Below are positions 1 to 9,081 of a DNA stretch of 64,000 nt, in pieces. Origin of the DNA: Nocardioides perillae (GTDB lineage: Bacteria > Actinomycetota > Actinomycetes > Propionibacteriales > Nocardioidaceae); the NCBI RefSeq assembly GCF_013409425.1, contig NZ_JACCAC010000001.1, positions 2,728,001 through 2,792,000 on the forward strand, given 5' to 3'. Numbering within the stretch: the stretch's first letter is position 1; each line of letters opens with the position of its first letter. The notes under the pieces are model-generated. The model saw only the letters and a program-made list of their open reading frames with translations, was not told the origin of the DNA and searched no databases. Made by a program: the position numbers and the translations under genes.

Positions 1-208
1 CGGCGATCTCGGTCTGCTCGACACCGTCGAAGCGGGCGGAGAACTCGGTGATCGCCTCGACGCCGCGCAGCCGCACGGCCTCGCAGATGGGGTGGACCTG
101 CGGGATCGCGGCCTCGATGTCGAAGTCGGCCCGCGGCACGGCGGTCCGGTAGTCGAGGGGGGCGCCCGGGCGGTCCCCGGCACCTCGCAGGTCGATCCGG
201 CGCATCAT
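1..208 (-). CDS. hisD: Histidinol dehydrogenase, N-terminal part (cut by window edge)
   Basis: HisD oxidises L-histidinol to L-histidine in two NAD-dependent steps, the last reactions of histidine biosynthesis. Only the first ~69 codons are inside the window. They begin MMRRIDLRG and continue with an LDYRTAVPR segment and an ITEFSARFDGV segment, which match the N-terminus of bacterial HisD. There are two adjacent ATG codons (208 and 205); I take 208, which sits 7 bases after a TAGACT hexamer, so the mRNA may be leaderless. The gene is divergent from the LON-domain gene. The zinc and NAD sites lie outside the window. Confidence 0.85.
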   Translation of the reverse strand, partial: MMRRIDLRGAGDRPGAPLDYRTAVPRADFDIEAAIPQVHPICEAVRLRGVEAITEFSARFDGVEQTEIA

Positions 209-215
209 GGCGTCC

Positions 216-221
216 AGTCTA
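216..221 (-). promoter_or_regulatory. -10 hexamer of hisD
   Basis: TAGACT on the minus strand fits TANNNT and ends 7 bases before the hisD ATG at 208. This spacing predicts a transcript that begins at or next to the start codon. It lies back to back with the LON-gene -10 at 239-244. Confidence 0.5.
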
Positions 222-238
222 GGTGCTGCGGCACGGTC

Positions 239-244
239 TACAGT
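239..244 (+). promoter_or_regulatory. -10 hexamer of the LON-domain gene
   Basis: TACAGT ends 7 bases before the GTG at 252, with no Shine-Dalgarno sequence between them. It predicts a leaderless transcript and supports 252 over the upstream ATG at 207. Confidence 0.5.
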
Positions 245-251
245 CGCCGGT

Positions 252-917
252 GTGAAGCAGCCGCTGCCGATGTTCCCGCTGGGCACCGTGCTGTTCCCGG
301 GCGTCTCGGTCCCCCTCCACGTCTTCGAGGACCGCTACCGCGCGCTGGTCCACCACCTGCTGCGCGTGCCGGACCCGGCCGACCGGCTCTTCGGCTCCGT
401 CGCCATCCGGGAGGGCTACGAGGTCGGCGAGCACGGCGCGCAGTCGCTCTACCGCGTGGGCTGCCGGCTGCAGGTGGTGGAGGTCACCGAGCACGCCGAC
501 GGCACCTTCGACCTGCTCGCCGTGGGCCGCGACCGCATCCGCCTGGACCGGCTCGAGACCACCGGCTCCTTCCCGGCCGGCCACGTCTCGCTGATCGGCC
601 CCGGGGAGGGTCCGGTCGACCAGGGCGTGGTCGAGGAGGCGCGGGCCGTGTTCACCGCCTACCGCGCCGCCCTGCTGCCCTACCGCGACGACCCCTTCGA
701 GGGCGCGCTCCCCACGGACCCGGAGTTCTTGTCGTGGGTGCTCTCCGCCGCGGCGCCGCTGCCGATGAGCGACCGCCAGGCGCTGCTCGAGGCGGCTGAC
801 CCCGAGGAGCGGCTCCGGCTCGTCGTCGACCTCTTCCGCGCCGAGCTCCGCGCGATGAACGTCATCCCCTCGCTGCCCGCGACCGAGGTCGCGCGCACCC
901 GCTGGTCGCCCAACTAG
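252..917 (+). CDS. LON substrate-binding-domain protein (no protease domain)
   Basis: A 221-aa protein that is essentially one LON N-terminal domain: it opens with PLPMFPLGTVLFPGVSVPLHVFEDRYR, split here as the hallmark PMFPL...LFPG and the H-FE-RYR motif. No AAA+ or Ser-Lys protease domain follows, so it is a stand-alone member of the family, whose function is not established; substrate recruitment is the usual guess. I chose GTG 252 because homologues start just before the PMFPLG motif and a -10 hexamer lies at 239-244. An in-frame ATG at 207 would add a poorly conserved 15 residues and overlap hisD. It is followed after 2 bases by ybaK, so the two are probably co-transcribed. Confidence 0.85.
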   Translation: MKQPLPMFPLGTVLFPGVSVPLHVFEDRYRALVHHLLRVPDPADRLFGSVAIREGYEVGEHGAQSLYRVGCRLQVVEVTEHADGTFDLLAVGRDRIRLDRLETTGSFPAGHVSLIGPGEGPVDQGVVEEARAVFTAYRAALLPYRDDPFEGALPTDPEFLSWVLSAAAPLPMSDRQALLEAADPEERLRLVVDLFRAELRAMNVIPSLPATEVARTRWSPN

Positions 918-919
918 CG

Positions 920-1417
920 GTGGGCCGCGCCTCGAAGGGCTCGGTCGGCGCCACGCCGGCCACCGCGCTGCTCGCCTCGGCGGGGGTCGCGCACGTGCTG
1001 CACCCCTACGCCCACGACCCCCGGGCGACGTCGTACGGCGCGGAGGCCGCCGCGGTGCTCGGCGTCGACCCCGCCCGGGTGCTCAAGACCCTGCTCGCCG
1101 ACCTCGACGGAGGCCTCGTCGTCGCGGTGGTGCCGGTCGCGGGGCAGCTGGACCTCAAGGCGCTCGCGCGGGCGCTCGGCGGCAGCCGCGCGACGATGGC
1201 CGAGCCGGCGCGGGCCGAGCGGGCCACCGGCTACGTCGTCGGCGGCATCTCGCCGCTGGGCCAGAAACGCACGCACCCCACCGTCGTCGACGCCGGGGCG
1301 CTGGAGCACGCCACCGTGCTGGTCTCCGCAGGGCGACGCGGCCTCGACGTCGAGCTCGCGCCCGGTGACCTGGTCCGGCTGACCGGCGCCGTGGTGGCGC
1401 CGGTCGGCCGGTCCTGA
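920..1417 (+). CDS. ybaK: Cys-tRNA(Pro)/Cys-tRNA(Cys) deacylase, YbaK/EbsC type
   Basis: A 165-aa single-domain YbaK protein. The family hydrolyses Cys wrongly attached to tRNA(Pro), a proofreading step acting in trans on prolyl-tRNA synthetase products. The sequence shows the early AGVAHVLHPYAHDP strand, the conserved lysine in VLKTLL (the lysine essential for deacylation in characterised YbaK), and the C-terminal GGISPLGQK segment. The GTG start lies 2 bases after the LON-gene stop, so it is the second gene of that operon. A second, diverged YbaK-fold protein (38112-38636) lacks this lysine. Confidence 0.9.
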   Translation: MGRASKGSVGATPATALLASAGVAHVLHPYAHDPRATSYGAEAAAVLGVDPARVLKTLLADLDGGLVVAVVPVAGQLDLKALARALGGSRATMAEPARAERATGYVVGGISPLGQKRTHPTVVDAGALEHATVLVSAGRRGLDVELAPGDLVRLTGAVVAPVGRS

Positions 1418-1445
1418 CGCCCCGCGGTGGGCGGGTCCCGACGGG

Positions 1446-3131
1446 TCAGTCGGTGGTGAGCTGCAGCGAGAAGCGAGCGGTGCCGTCCTCGGTCCAGCTG
1501 CTCATGCCGAGGGCCGAGAGCGGCTCGACGTTGGCCACGACCTCGTCGGCGCTGTCTCCCCCGGACGCGGCCATCTCGCTCAGCTCCTGGACCCACGCCG
1601 CGTCGAGGTCGACGAACAGGAGCACCGACGCCTCGTCGGCCTCCTCCACGACCTCCTCGAAGCGCTCGTCGTCGCCGAGCCCGCCGTCGCCGAGCAGCTG
1701 CTCGCGGTAGTCGGCGCTCGGGCTCAGCGCCACCGCGTCGCCCTCGGCGTCGTCGCCGAGCACCTGCCCGAAACCCAGCGCAGCGTCGAGGGCGTCGAGG
1801 ACGCGGACGATGCCCTCGGCGTCGCCGACCACCTTGGCGCCGACCGGCACCTCCGAGCCGTCCTCGCTCTGCTCGGCCTCGCGCAGCGAGAAGTCACCGC
1901 CGACCGCGACGGCCAGGGAGTCGCCGAGCAAGGTCTCGAGGTCCTCGGGCAGCTGCAGGCCTGTCTGCTGCTCGGCGGTGGCGAGCAGCTCGTCGAGCGA
2001 GGTGCCGAGCAGCGCCTCGGCCTGCGCCCCGAGCCCGGAGTCGAGGCCGTCGAGCATCCGCTGCGCCCAGCCGTCGGGCAGGCCGAGCCCGAAGGCGGCC
2101 GCGGTGTCGGCGGGCAGCGACCGGACGGCCTCCCCGCCTCGCGCACCGACGGCCTCGCCCTCGCTGGTGTCGCTCATCGCGACCTCCAGCTCGAGCCCGC
2201 CGTCGTCGAAGCTGAGCGCACCGGCGCCCCCGTCGAAGGCCTCCGCCTGCCGGCGGAGCTCCTCGGGCACCTCGCCGTTGCCGAGGCCGAGGGCGAAGCC
2301 TCCCGCGAGGCCGTCGAGCGGGCTCCCGGAGGGGAAGGGGAGCTCGTCGCCTCCGCTCGAGGCGGCCGACTCGAGGAAGTCGAGGTAGGCCTGGCCGACC
2401 TCGGGCGCGGCGTAGGCGGTGAGGACGCCGGCCTCGACCTGGCCGGTCCAGCGGGTGAAGTCGGGGTCGTCGGCGAGGGACCCGGACGCGGCGGACTCGA
2501 CGACCGCCTCGGCGGCCTCGTCGCTCTCGGTGACCACGGCCCAGCCGTCGGCGACGGCGAAGCCGACCTCGCCGGCGCCCGCGCAGGTCGCGAGCGCGGT
2601 GAGGCCCTCCTCGGCCCCCGACTCGTCGCTGACCTGCAGCACCGCCACCGGGCGGGGCTCGTCGCCCTCGTCGCCGGCGGGCAGCGCCGCCACGGCGAAG
2701 CGGTCGCCGAGCCACGGCTCGACGTCGTCGTCGTAGTCGAGGCCCTCGCAGCCGTCCTCGCCGCCCAACGTCTGCTCGACGAGGTAGCGGCGGACGTCGT
2801 CGTCGGTCTCGAGGCCGACCTCGTCGCGGAACGCGGGGAACTCGCGCAGCATCCGCAGCGCCTCGATCTTCTGCTCGCCGCTCGGGTCGAGGTCGACGCT
2901 GACGTAGCCGAGGGTGTCGGCCGGCAGGGCCTCGCTGGGCTGGGCGCCGGTGCCGAAGAACGACGTGGCCGCCCAGGCGCCACCACCGACGAGGCCGGCG
3001 ACGGCGACGACGGCGCCCCCGACCAGGACCCGGCGGCGGCCGCGGCCGGGGACGGGCCCGGAGCGGGGCTCGGGGCCGGAGAGGTGCTCGGGCCCGCTGG
3101 CGGGTCCGGTGGGCGGGACGGTGCTGGACAT
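1446..3131 (-). CDS. DUF3352 membrane-anchored protein
   Basis: A 561-aa protein with a short Pro/Ser/Gly-rich cytoplasmic N-terminus, an Arg-rich stop (GRGRRRVLVGG) and one transmembrane helix at about residues 34-57. The rest is a large acidic extracytoplasmic domain matching DUF3352 of actinobacteria and cyanobacteria, with the typical LPADTLGYVSVDLDPSG opening. Function is unknown; the outside domain is rich in Asp, Glu and Ala. It converges on ybaK with a 28-base gap holding no hairpin. A TAGCCT hexamer at 3171-3166 may give it its own promoter. Confidence 0.8.
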   Translation of the reverse strand: MSSTVPPTGPASGPEHLSGPEPRSGPVPGRGRRRVLVGGAVVAVAGLVGGGAWAATSFFGTGAQPSEALPADTLGYVSVDLDPSGEQKIEALRMLREFPAFRDEVGLETDDDVRRYLVEQTLGGEDGCEGLDYDDDVEPWLGDRFAVAALPAGDEGDEPRPVAVLQVSDESGAEEGLTALATCAGAGEVGFAVADGWAVVTESDEAAEAVVESAASGSLADDPDFTRWTGQVEAGVLTAYAAPEVGQAYLDFLESAASSGGDELPFPSGSPLDGLAGGFALGLGNGEVPEELRRQAEAFDGGAGALSFDDGGLELEVAMSDTSEGEAVGARGGEAVRSLPADTAAAFGLGLPDGWAQRMLDGLDSGLGAQAEALLGTSLDELLATAEQQTGLQLPEDLETLLGDSLAVAVGGDFSLREAEQSEDGSEVPVGAKVVGDAEGIVRVLDALDAALGFGQVLGDDAEGDAVALSPSADYREQLLGDGGLGDDERFEEVVEEADEASVLLFVDLDAAWVQELSEMAASGGDSADEVVANVEPLSALGMSSWTEDGTARFSLQLTTD

Positions 3132-3168
3132 AGGTGAGGGACCCCCGTGCTCGGAACGAGCCTGAAGG

Positions 3169-3705
3169 CTACCGCCCGCGGGCGACGCTCGCGGCCCGGT
3201 CGGCGCGGACCGGCTCGGGGTGTCGCCGACGGGTCAGCACCAAGAACACCACGGCGGCCGCGAGCAGCGCGGCCGAGGGGAACGTGAGCCACGCCGCGGC
3301 CCCCTCGACGCGGAGGTCCTGGACCAGCGGGGCGTAGTCGTCGAGGTCGGCGGCGCGGGTCGCGGCGTCGGGCGGGCCCAGGGCCGCGCCGACCAGGGCC
3401 GTGACGGTGCCCGCGAGGGCGGAGGCGGCCAGGAGGGCGAGCAGGACCGGCACCTCGCGCCCGTCGCCGCGCAGCGCGGCGACGGTGCCGAGCGCCAGCC
3501 CGCCCGCGGCGGTCACGAGGACGTAGAGACCGGTGCCGCTGAACCCCTCGCCGATGCCCGCGGAGGTGAAGACGAACTCACCGTCGACCGCCACTCCGGC
3601 CGGCGGCGTCCACCACCACTCCCACAGGACGCCGCAGACGACGCCGAGCAGCAACCCGCCGACCAGCACGCCCGCCACGACCCGCGCGGTGCCCCGCCGG
3701 CTCAC
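3169..3705 (-). CDS. Four-helix membrane protein of unknown function
   Basis: About 178 aa with four hydrophobic segments, near residues 8-28, 53-72, 82-105 and 130-152, separated by short loops. The first loop carries a WEWWWTPP cluster, a pattern common in small actinobacterial membrane proteins of the DUF2567 kind, but I cannot assign the family firmly. I chose the GTG at 3705 because it makes a GTGA overlap with the dnaE stop, the arrangement used at most junctions here; an upstream in-frame GTG at 3717 is possible. It is translationally downstream of dnaE. No function is assigned. Confidence 0.65.
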   Translation of the reverse strand: MSRRGTARVVAGVLVGGLLLGVVCGVLWEWWWTPPAGVAVDGEFVFTSAGIGEGFSGTGLYVLVTAAGGLALGTVAALRGDGREVPVLLALLAASALAGTVTALVGAALGPPDAATRAADLDDYAPLVQDLRVEGAAAWLTFPSAALLAAAVVFLVLTRRRHPEPVRADRAASVARGR

Positions 3706-6700
3706 CCGCTCAGGCACCCCGGGCCCAGGAGCTGCTTGAGGTCGGCGAAGAGCGCCGGGCTCGGCGTCACCCGCAGCCGGTCGTCGAGCCGCATCACGGT
3801 GGTCTGCTGGCGGGTCAGCAGGCGCAGCCGCACCTCGGTGAGGCCCGGGTGCGTGCCGAGGACGTCCTTGAGCTGCTCCACCACGGGGCCCGTGCAGCGC
3901 GTCGAGGGCAGGCTGATGACGACCGGGCCGGACGCCCCCTCCGACAGGTCCGGGACGCTCACCTCCTGACCGTGCAGCTCCGGCTGGTCCTTGCTGCGCG
4001 ACAGCCGGCCCTTGACGGTGAGGATCGCGTCCTCCACCAGGTGCGGGCTGGCCAGCTGGTAGGCGCTGGGGAAGAGCAGCACGTCGATGGCGCCGTCGAG
4101 GTCCTCGAGGGTGACCATCGCCCAGGCGTCACCGCGCTTGGTGATCTTGCGCTGCACGGACGTGACCAGGCCGCTGATGGTCAGCGTCGAGCCGTCCGGG
4201 CGGTCCTCGTCGAGCACGAGCTGGCCGATGGTGCAGTCGGTGCCGTTGGACAGCACGTGCTCGAGGCCCAGCAGCGGGTGGTCGGAGACGTAGAGGCCGA
4301 GCATGTCGCGCTCGTGCCCGAGCAGCGTCATCTTGTCCCACTCGTCGATGTCGGGGATCGCGACGGAGACACCGAAGCCCGAGTCGCCGGCGTCGTCGAG
4401 CCCGCCGAAGAGCGAGTCCTGCCCGATCGCCTCGTTGCGCTTGATGTCGACGTACTGGTCGACGGCGGTCTCGTGGACCGCGACGAGCGCGCGGCGGCGG
4501 TGCTTCATGTCGTCGAACGCGCCGGACTTGATGAGCGACTCGATGACGCGCTTGTTGCACACCAGCACCGGCACCTTCGACATGAAGTCGTCGAAGTCGA
4601 CGTAGCGGCCCTTCTCCTCGCGCGCGGCGACGATGCCGTCGACGACGTTGGCGCCGACGTTGCGGATGGCGGTCAGGCCGAAGCGGACGTCGTTGCCGAC
4701 GGGGGTGAAGGTCGCCTGGCTCTCGTTGACGTCGGGCGGCAGCACCTGGATCTTCATCCGGCGGCACTCGTTGAGGTAGATCGCGGACTTGTCCTTGTCG
4801 TCCTTGACCGAGGTGAGCAGCGCCGCCATGTACTCGGCGGGGTAGTTGGCCTTGAGGTAGGCGGTCCAGTAGGAGACCAGGCCGTAGGCCGCGGAGTGCG
4901 CCTTGTTGAAGGCGTAGTCGGAGAACGGCAGCAGGATGTCCCACAGCGTCTTGACCGCGGCGGCGGAGTAGCCGCGCTCGGTCATGCCGGCGGAGAAGCC
5001 GGCGAACTGCTTGTCGAGCTCCTCCTTCTTCTTCTTGCCCATCGCGCGGCGCAGGATGTCGGCCTGGCCCAGGCTGTAGCCGGCGAGCTTCTGCGCGATC
5101 GCCATGACCTGCTCCTGGTAGACGATCAGGCCGTAGGTCTCGCCCAGGATGTCCTGCAGGGGCTCGGCGAGCTCGGGGTGGATCGGCTCGACCGGCTCGC
5201 GCCCGGTCTTGCGGCGGGCGTACTTGTTGTGGGAGTCGGCGCCCATCGGGCCGGGTCGGTAGAGCGCACCGACCGCGGAGATGTCCTCGAAGCTGTCGGG
5301 GCGCATCGAGCGCAGCAGCGCGCGCATCGGGCCGCCGTCGAGCTGGAAGACACCCAGGGTGTCCCCGCGCTGGAGCAGCTGGTAGGTCGCCTCGTCGGTG
5401 AGCGGGAGGTCCTCGAGGACGACCTCCTCGCCGCGGTTCTGGCGGATGTTGACGAGGGCGTCGTCGAGGACCGTGAGGTTGCGCAGCCCCAGGAAGTCCA
5501 TCTTGATCAGCCCGAGGCGCTCGCACGTCGGGTAGTCGAACTGCGTGATGATGGCGCCGTCCTGCTCGCGCTTCATCAGCGGGATCACGTCGATCAGCGG
5601 CTCGCTCGACATGATGACGCCGGCGGCGTGCACGCCCCACTGGCGCTTGAGGCCCTCGATGCCGATCGCGGTGTCGACGACCTGCTTGACGTCGTGGTCG
5701 GCGTCGTAGAGGGAGCGGAACTCCCCGCCCTCGCCGTAGCGCTTGTGGGCCGGGTCGAAGATCTCCTTCAGCGGGACGTCCTTGCCCATGACCGCCGCCG
5801 GCATCGCCTTGGTGATGCGGTCGCCCATGGCGAAGGGGTAGCCCAGGATGCGCGAGGAGTCCTTGACGGCCTGCTTGGCCTTGATGGTGCCGTAGGTGAC
5901 GATGTAGGACACCCGGTCGTCGCCGTACTTCTCGCTGACGTAGCGGATGACCTCGCCGCGCCGACGCTCGTCGAAGTCGATGTCGAAGTCGGGCATCGAG
6001 ACGCGGTCGGGGTTGAGGAAGCGCTCGAAGATCAGGCCGTGCTCGAGCGGGTCGAGGTCGGTGATGCGCATGGCGTAGGCGACCATCGAGCCCGCGCCCG
6101 AGCCGCGGCCGGGGCCGACGCGGATGCCGTTGTCCTTGGCCCAGCCGATGAAGTCGGCGACCACGAGGAAGTATCCCGGGAAGCCCATCTGGTTGATGAC
6201 GCCGATCTCGAAGTCGGCCTGCTGGCGCACCCGCTCCGGGACGCCCGCGGGGTAGCGCGCGGCGAGGCCCCGGTCGACCTCGTGCACCAGCCACGTCTCC
6301 TCGGTGTGGCCCTCGGGCACCGGGAAGCGCGGCATGTAGGTGCCGTTGCCCTCGGTGAACTCGACCTCGCAGCGCTCGGCGATCAGCAGCGTGTTGTCGC
6401 ACGCCTCCTTGAGGCCGTAGCGGTCCTGCCACAGCTCGCGCATCTCGGCCGGGGACTTAACGTAGTAGGAGTCGCCCTGGAAGGCGAAGCGCTTGCCTCC
6501 CTTGTCGTAGGACGGCTCGCTCATGACGCTGCCGGAGGAGACGCACAGCAGGTGCTCGTGGGCCTGCGCGTCGCCCGGCATCGTGTAGTGGGAGTCGTTG
6601 GTGGCGATCGGCGGGATGCCGAGCTCCTTGCCCAGGCGCAGCAGGTCGTCGCGGACCCGGGTCTCGATCGACAGGCCGTGGTCCATCAGCTCGAGGAAGA

Positions 6701-7262
6701 AGTTCTCGCGGCCGAAGATGTCCTGGAACTCGCCCGCGGCCTTGCGGGCCAGGTCGTACTGGCCGAGGCGGATGCGGGTCTGGATCTCCCCCGACGGGCA
6801 GCCGGTGGTGCCGATGAGGCCCGCGGCGTGCTGGCTGAGCAGCTCGCGGTCGGCACGCGGCTTGTAGAAGAAGCCCTCGAGCGACGACCGGGTCGAGAGC
6901 CGGAAGAGGTTGTGCATGCCCTCGGTGGAGGACGACAGCAGCGTCATGTGGGTGTAGGCCCCGGAGCCGGAGACGTCGTCTCCCCCGCCGTCGCCCCAGC
7001 GGACCCGCTTGCGCTCGCCGCGCGGGGTGTCGGGGGTGAGGTATGCCTCCATGCCGATGATCGGCTTGATGCCGTGGGCCTTGGCCTTGGAGTAGAAGTC
7101 GAAGGCGCCGAAGACGTTGCCGTGGTCGGTCATCGCGATCGCGTCCATGCCGAGCTCGGCGGTGCGCGCGAACATCTCGCCGAGCCGGGCCGCCCCGTCG
7201 AGCATGGAGTACTCGGTGTGGACGTGCAGGTGGACGAAGGAGTCAGAGGACGCGGACGGCAT
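3702..7262 (-). CDS. dnaE: DNA polymerase III alpha subunit
   Basis: The replicative polymerase subunit (1186 aa, normal DnaE1 length). In order: an N-terminal PHP domain starting FVHLHVHTEYSMLDGA with the HxH metal motif; the polymerase palm with the PDFDIDFD catalytic aspartates; the fingers/little-finger region including GRGSGAGS and KKKKEE; an HhH segment with LGLRNL; and a C-terminal OB fold followed by a short tail. ATG 7262 gives the usual PHP start. It lies downstream of the GNAT-chorismate mutase gene, with a hairpin between them, and overlaps the next membrane-protein gene. No lesions are visible. It is not an error-prone DnaE2, judged by length and the intact PHP HxH. Confidence 0.97.
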   Translation of the reverse strand: MPSASSDSFVHLHVHTEYSMLDGAARLGEMFARTAELGMDAIAMTDHGNVFGAFDFYSKAKAHGIKPIIGMEAYLTPDTPRGERKRVRWGDGGGDDVSGSGAYTHMTLLSSSTEGMHNLFRLSTRSSLEGFFYKPRADRELLSQHAAGLIGTTGCPSGEIQTRIRLGQYDLARKAAGEFQDIFGRENFFLELMDHGLSIETRVRDDLLRLGKELGIPPIATNDSHYTMPGDAQAHEHLLCVSSGSVMSEPSYDKGGKRFAFQGDSYYVKSPAEMRELWQDRYGLKEACDNTLLIAERCEVEFTEGNGTYMPRFPVPEGHTEETWLVHEVDRGLAARYPAGVPERVRQQADFEIGVINQMGFPGYFLVVADFIGWAKDNGIRVGPGRGSGAGSMVAYAMRITDLDPLEHGLIFERFLNPDRVSMPDFDIDFDERRRGEVIRYVSEKYGDDRVSYIVTYGTIKAKQAVKDSSRILGYPFAMGDRITKAMPAAVMGKDVPLKEIFDPAHKRYGEGGEFRSLYDADHDVKQVVDTAIGIEGLKRQWGVHAAGVIMSSEPLIDVIPLMKREQDGAIITQFDYPTCERLGLIKMDFLGLRNLTVLDDALVNIRQNRGEEVVLEDLPLTDEATYQLLQRGDTLGVFQLDGGPMRALLRSMRPDSFEDISAVGALYRPGPMGADSHNKYARRKTGREPVEPIHPELAEPLQDILGETYGLIVYQEQVMAIAQKLAGYSLGQADILRRAMGKKKKEELDKQFAGFSAGMTERGYSAAAVKTLWDILLPFSDYAFNKAHSAAYGLVSYWTAYLKANYPAEYMAALLTSVKDDKDKSAIYLNECRRMKIQVLPPDVNESQATFTPVGNDVRFGLTAIRNVGANVVDGIVAAREEKGRYVDFDDFMSKVPVLVCNKRVIESLIKSGAFDDMKHRRRALVAVHETAVDQYVDIKRNEAIGQDSLFGGLDDAGDSGFGVSVAIPDIDEWDKMTLLGHERDMLGLYVSDHPLLGLEHVLSNGTDCTIGQLVLDEDRPDGSTLTISGLVTSVQRKITKRGDAWAMVTLEDLDGAIDVLLFPSAYQLASPHLVEDAILTVKGRLSRSKDQPELHGQEVSVPDLSEGASGPVVISLPSTRCTGPVVEQLKDVLGTHPGLTEVRLRLLTRQQTTVMRLDDRLRVTPSPALFADLKQLLGPGCLSG

Positions 7263-7348
7263 GGGGGGTGACGACTCCGGGGCAGCTCGTGGGACCGGGC
7301 GGACGGGCCGGGCGAGCCCGGCGGGTGGAGCAGCCGCGGCCGGGCCGG

Positions 7349-7368
7349 GCGTCCTCGGGGAAGGACGC
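7349..7368 (-). terminator. Hairpin after the GNAT-chorismate mutase gene
   Basis: A 6-bp inverted repeat (GCGTCC / GGACGC, 8-base loop) begins directly after that gene's stop codon. There is no U tract, so as a terminator it would be of the U-less kind common in high-G+C genomes. It could separate the lspA-rluD-GNAT unit from dnaE. A TAGGCT hexamer at 7376-7371 could serve dnaE. Confidence 0.35.
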
Positions 7369-8145
7369 TCAGCCTACGCGACCGCGCGGGTCGATCGTGG
7401 CACCCGGCACCGACACGTCCGTGACCGCGGCGAGGCTCTCGGCGACCAGCACGTCGACCACGCGACGGGCCCGCTCCTCCCCCAGCTCGGGCGCCCGGCG
7501 CGCCCAGCGCGCGGCCACCTCACGCTCGCGCGCGGGGTCGCGCTGCGGCACACCGCCCGCCTGCGGCGCACCGGCCGCGCGCTTGTGGTGCTGCACCGCA
7601 CGGGTCAGGGCCACCCGGCGGGCCAGCAGGTCGCCGAGCTGGTCGTCGACCTCGTCGACGAGGCCGCGCAGGAACCTCAACGGGTCTCCGCCGGGCCAGG
7701 CGACCCGCACGTCGGGCGCTTGCTCCTCGTTGCCGCTGCCGTCGGTGCGCTCCAGCTCGACGAGGCCGTGGCGGGCGTAGAACGCCCGCGCCGGGCCGTT
7801 CGACTCGAAGACCCACAGGCAGAAGCCGCCGGGACGCACCGACTTCGCCACGTCGAGGAGCGCGGACCCGACGCCTGCGCGCTGGGCTCGGGGCGCGACG
7901 TACAGGTGGTCGAGCCAGGTGGGGGTCAGCAGCGCGAAGCCGAGCAGCCTGCCGGCCCCGTCGCAGGCCAGCCAGAGGTCGTGGGTGGTGAGGTCCCAGC
8001 CGAGCACCCAGGCGCGGGTCTCCTCCGGCGGGTGCACGTCGGGCGGCACGTGCGGCACGGCGGCGGCACGGGCCTCGCGGAAGAGCGCGGCGACGGCCGG
8101 CAGGTCGGCGGTGGTGCCGGGGCGCAGGACGAGGTCGGGCGCCAC
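7369..8145 (-). CDS. GNAT acetyltransferase fused to AroQ-type chorismate mutase
   Basis: A 258-aa two-domain protein. Residues ~1-150 are a GNAT fold: LRPGTTADLPAVAALFREA, then the acetyl-CoA-binding R-x-x-G-x-G/A segment RAQRAGVGSALL and the FARHGL-like FYARHGLVELER strand. Residues ~155-245 form an AroQ chorismate mutase helix bundle, with DEVDDQLGDLLARR, a lysine at HHK and the DPARERE loop, covering the expected catalytic Arg, Lys, Asp, Arg and Glu positions. The enzyme half would convert chorismate to prephenate for Phe/Tyr synthesis; the acetyltransferase substrate is unknown. The GTG start is 3 bases after the rluD stop. Both domains look intact, so I read it as a true fusion. Confidence 0.8.
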   Translation of the reverse strand: MAPDLVLRPGTTADLPAVAALFREARAAAVPHVPPDVHPPEETRAWVLGWDLTTHDLWLACDGAGRLLGFALLTPTWLDHLYVAPRAQRAGVGSALLDVAKSVRPGGFCLWVFESNGPARAFYARHGLVELERTDGSGNEEQAPDVRVAWPGGDPLRFLRGLVDEVDDQLGDLLARRVALTRAVQHHKRAAGAPQAGGVPQRDPAREREVAARWARRAPELGEERARRVVDVLVAESLAAVTDVSVPGATIDPRGRVG

Positions 8146-8148
8146 GGC

Positions 8149-9081
8149 TCAGGAGGCCTGCCGCACGGCCTCGAGCGCTGCGGCGAGGTCGTCGGGGTAG
8201 GCGCTGTCGTAGCTGACGTGCTCGCCGGTGTCCGGGTGCTCGAAGCCGAGGCGCACGGCGTGCAGCCACTGCCGCTCGAGGCCGAAGCGGCGCGCGAGGG
8301 TGGGGTCGGCGCCGTAGGTCAGGTCGCCGACGCAGGGGTGCTTGAGCGCCGACATGTGCACCCGGATCTGGTGGGTGCGGCCGGTCTCGAGGTGGACCTC
8401 GAGCAGGCTGGCGAAGCGGTGCGCCTCGAGCGTCTCGTAGTGGGTGACGCTCGGCTTGCCGTCGGAGCGGACGGTGAACTTGAAGTCGGCGCGCGGGTGA
8501 CGCCCGATGGGGGCGTCGACGGTGCCCTGCAGCGGGTCGGGGTGGCCCTGGACCAGCGCGTGGTAGGTCTTGTCGACGGTGCGCTGGCGGAAGGCGTCCT
8601 TGAGCACGGAGTAGGCGTGCTCGGACTTGCACACCACCATCACTCCCGACGTGCCGACGTCGAGGCGCTGCACGATGCCCTGGCGCTCGGACGCCCCGCT
8701 GGTGGCGATGCGGAAGCCGGCACCGGCGAGGTGGCCCACGACGGTCGGACCGCTCCAGCCGGGGCTCGGGTGCACCGCGACACCGACGGGCTTGTCGATC
8801 ACCACGACGGACTCGTCGTCGTGGAGGATCCGGATCCCCTCCACGACCTCCGGCACGACCTCGAGGGGGTCGACCGCGACCGGGATCGTGGCGTCGAGCA
8901 GCTCCCCGCCGCTGACGCGGTCGGACTTCGCCACCCGGGAGCCGTCGAGCTGGACCAGCCCGTCGGCGATCAGCTCGGCCGCGCGCGTGCGCGAGAGACC
9001 GAACATCCGGGCCATCGCTGCGTCGACCCGCTCGCCCGCGAGCCCGTCGGGCACGGTCACGACCCGCTGGTCGGCGCTCAC
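8149..9081 (-). CDS. rluD: 23S rRNA pseudouridine synthase, RluD family
   Basis: A 310-aa RluA/RluD-type pseudouridine synthase that isomerises uridines in 23S rRNA. An N-terminal S4 RNA-binding domain ([21 protein letters not shown]) precedes the catalytic domain, which has the [12 protein letters not shown] segment with the catalytic Asp (HRLDxxTSG type; here Q replaces H) and the C-terminal [12 protein letters not shown] motif. The GTG at 9081 makes a GTGA overlap with the lspA stop; reading further upstream leads into lspA. lspA-rluD is a classic actinobacterial pair. Confidence 0.92.
   Translation of the reverse strand: MSADQRVVTVPDGLAGERVDAAMARMFGLSRTRAAELIADGLVQLDGSRVAKSDRVSGGELLDATIPVAVDPLEVVPEVVEGIRILHDDESVVVIDKPVGVAVHPSPGWSGPTVVGHLAGAGFRIATSGASERQGIVQRLDVGTSGVMVVCKSEHAYSVLKDAFRQRTVDKTYHALVQGHPDPLQGTVDAPIGRHPRADFKFTVRSDGKPSVTHYETLEAHRFASLLEVHLETGRTHQIRVHMSALKHPCVGDLTYGADPTLARRFGLERQWLHAVRLGFEHPDTGEHVSYDSAYPDDLAAALEAVRQAS

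Noticed and set aside
3849..7271. Open frame of about 1140 codons antisense to dnaE
   Set aside because: It mirrors dnaE codon by codon in a very high G+C gene; it is low-complexity and has no domain motif.
9001..9081. N-terminal extension of rluD (about 84 residues)
   Set aside because: It is lspA read in another frame; the GTG at 9081 with GTGA overlap is the sensible start.
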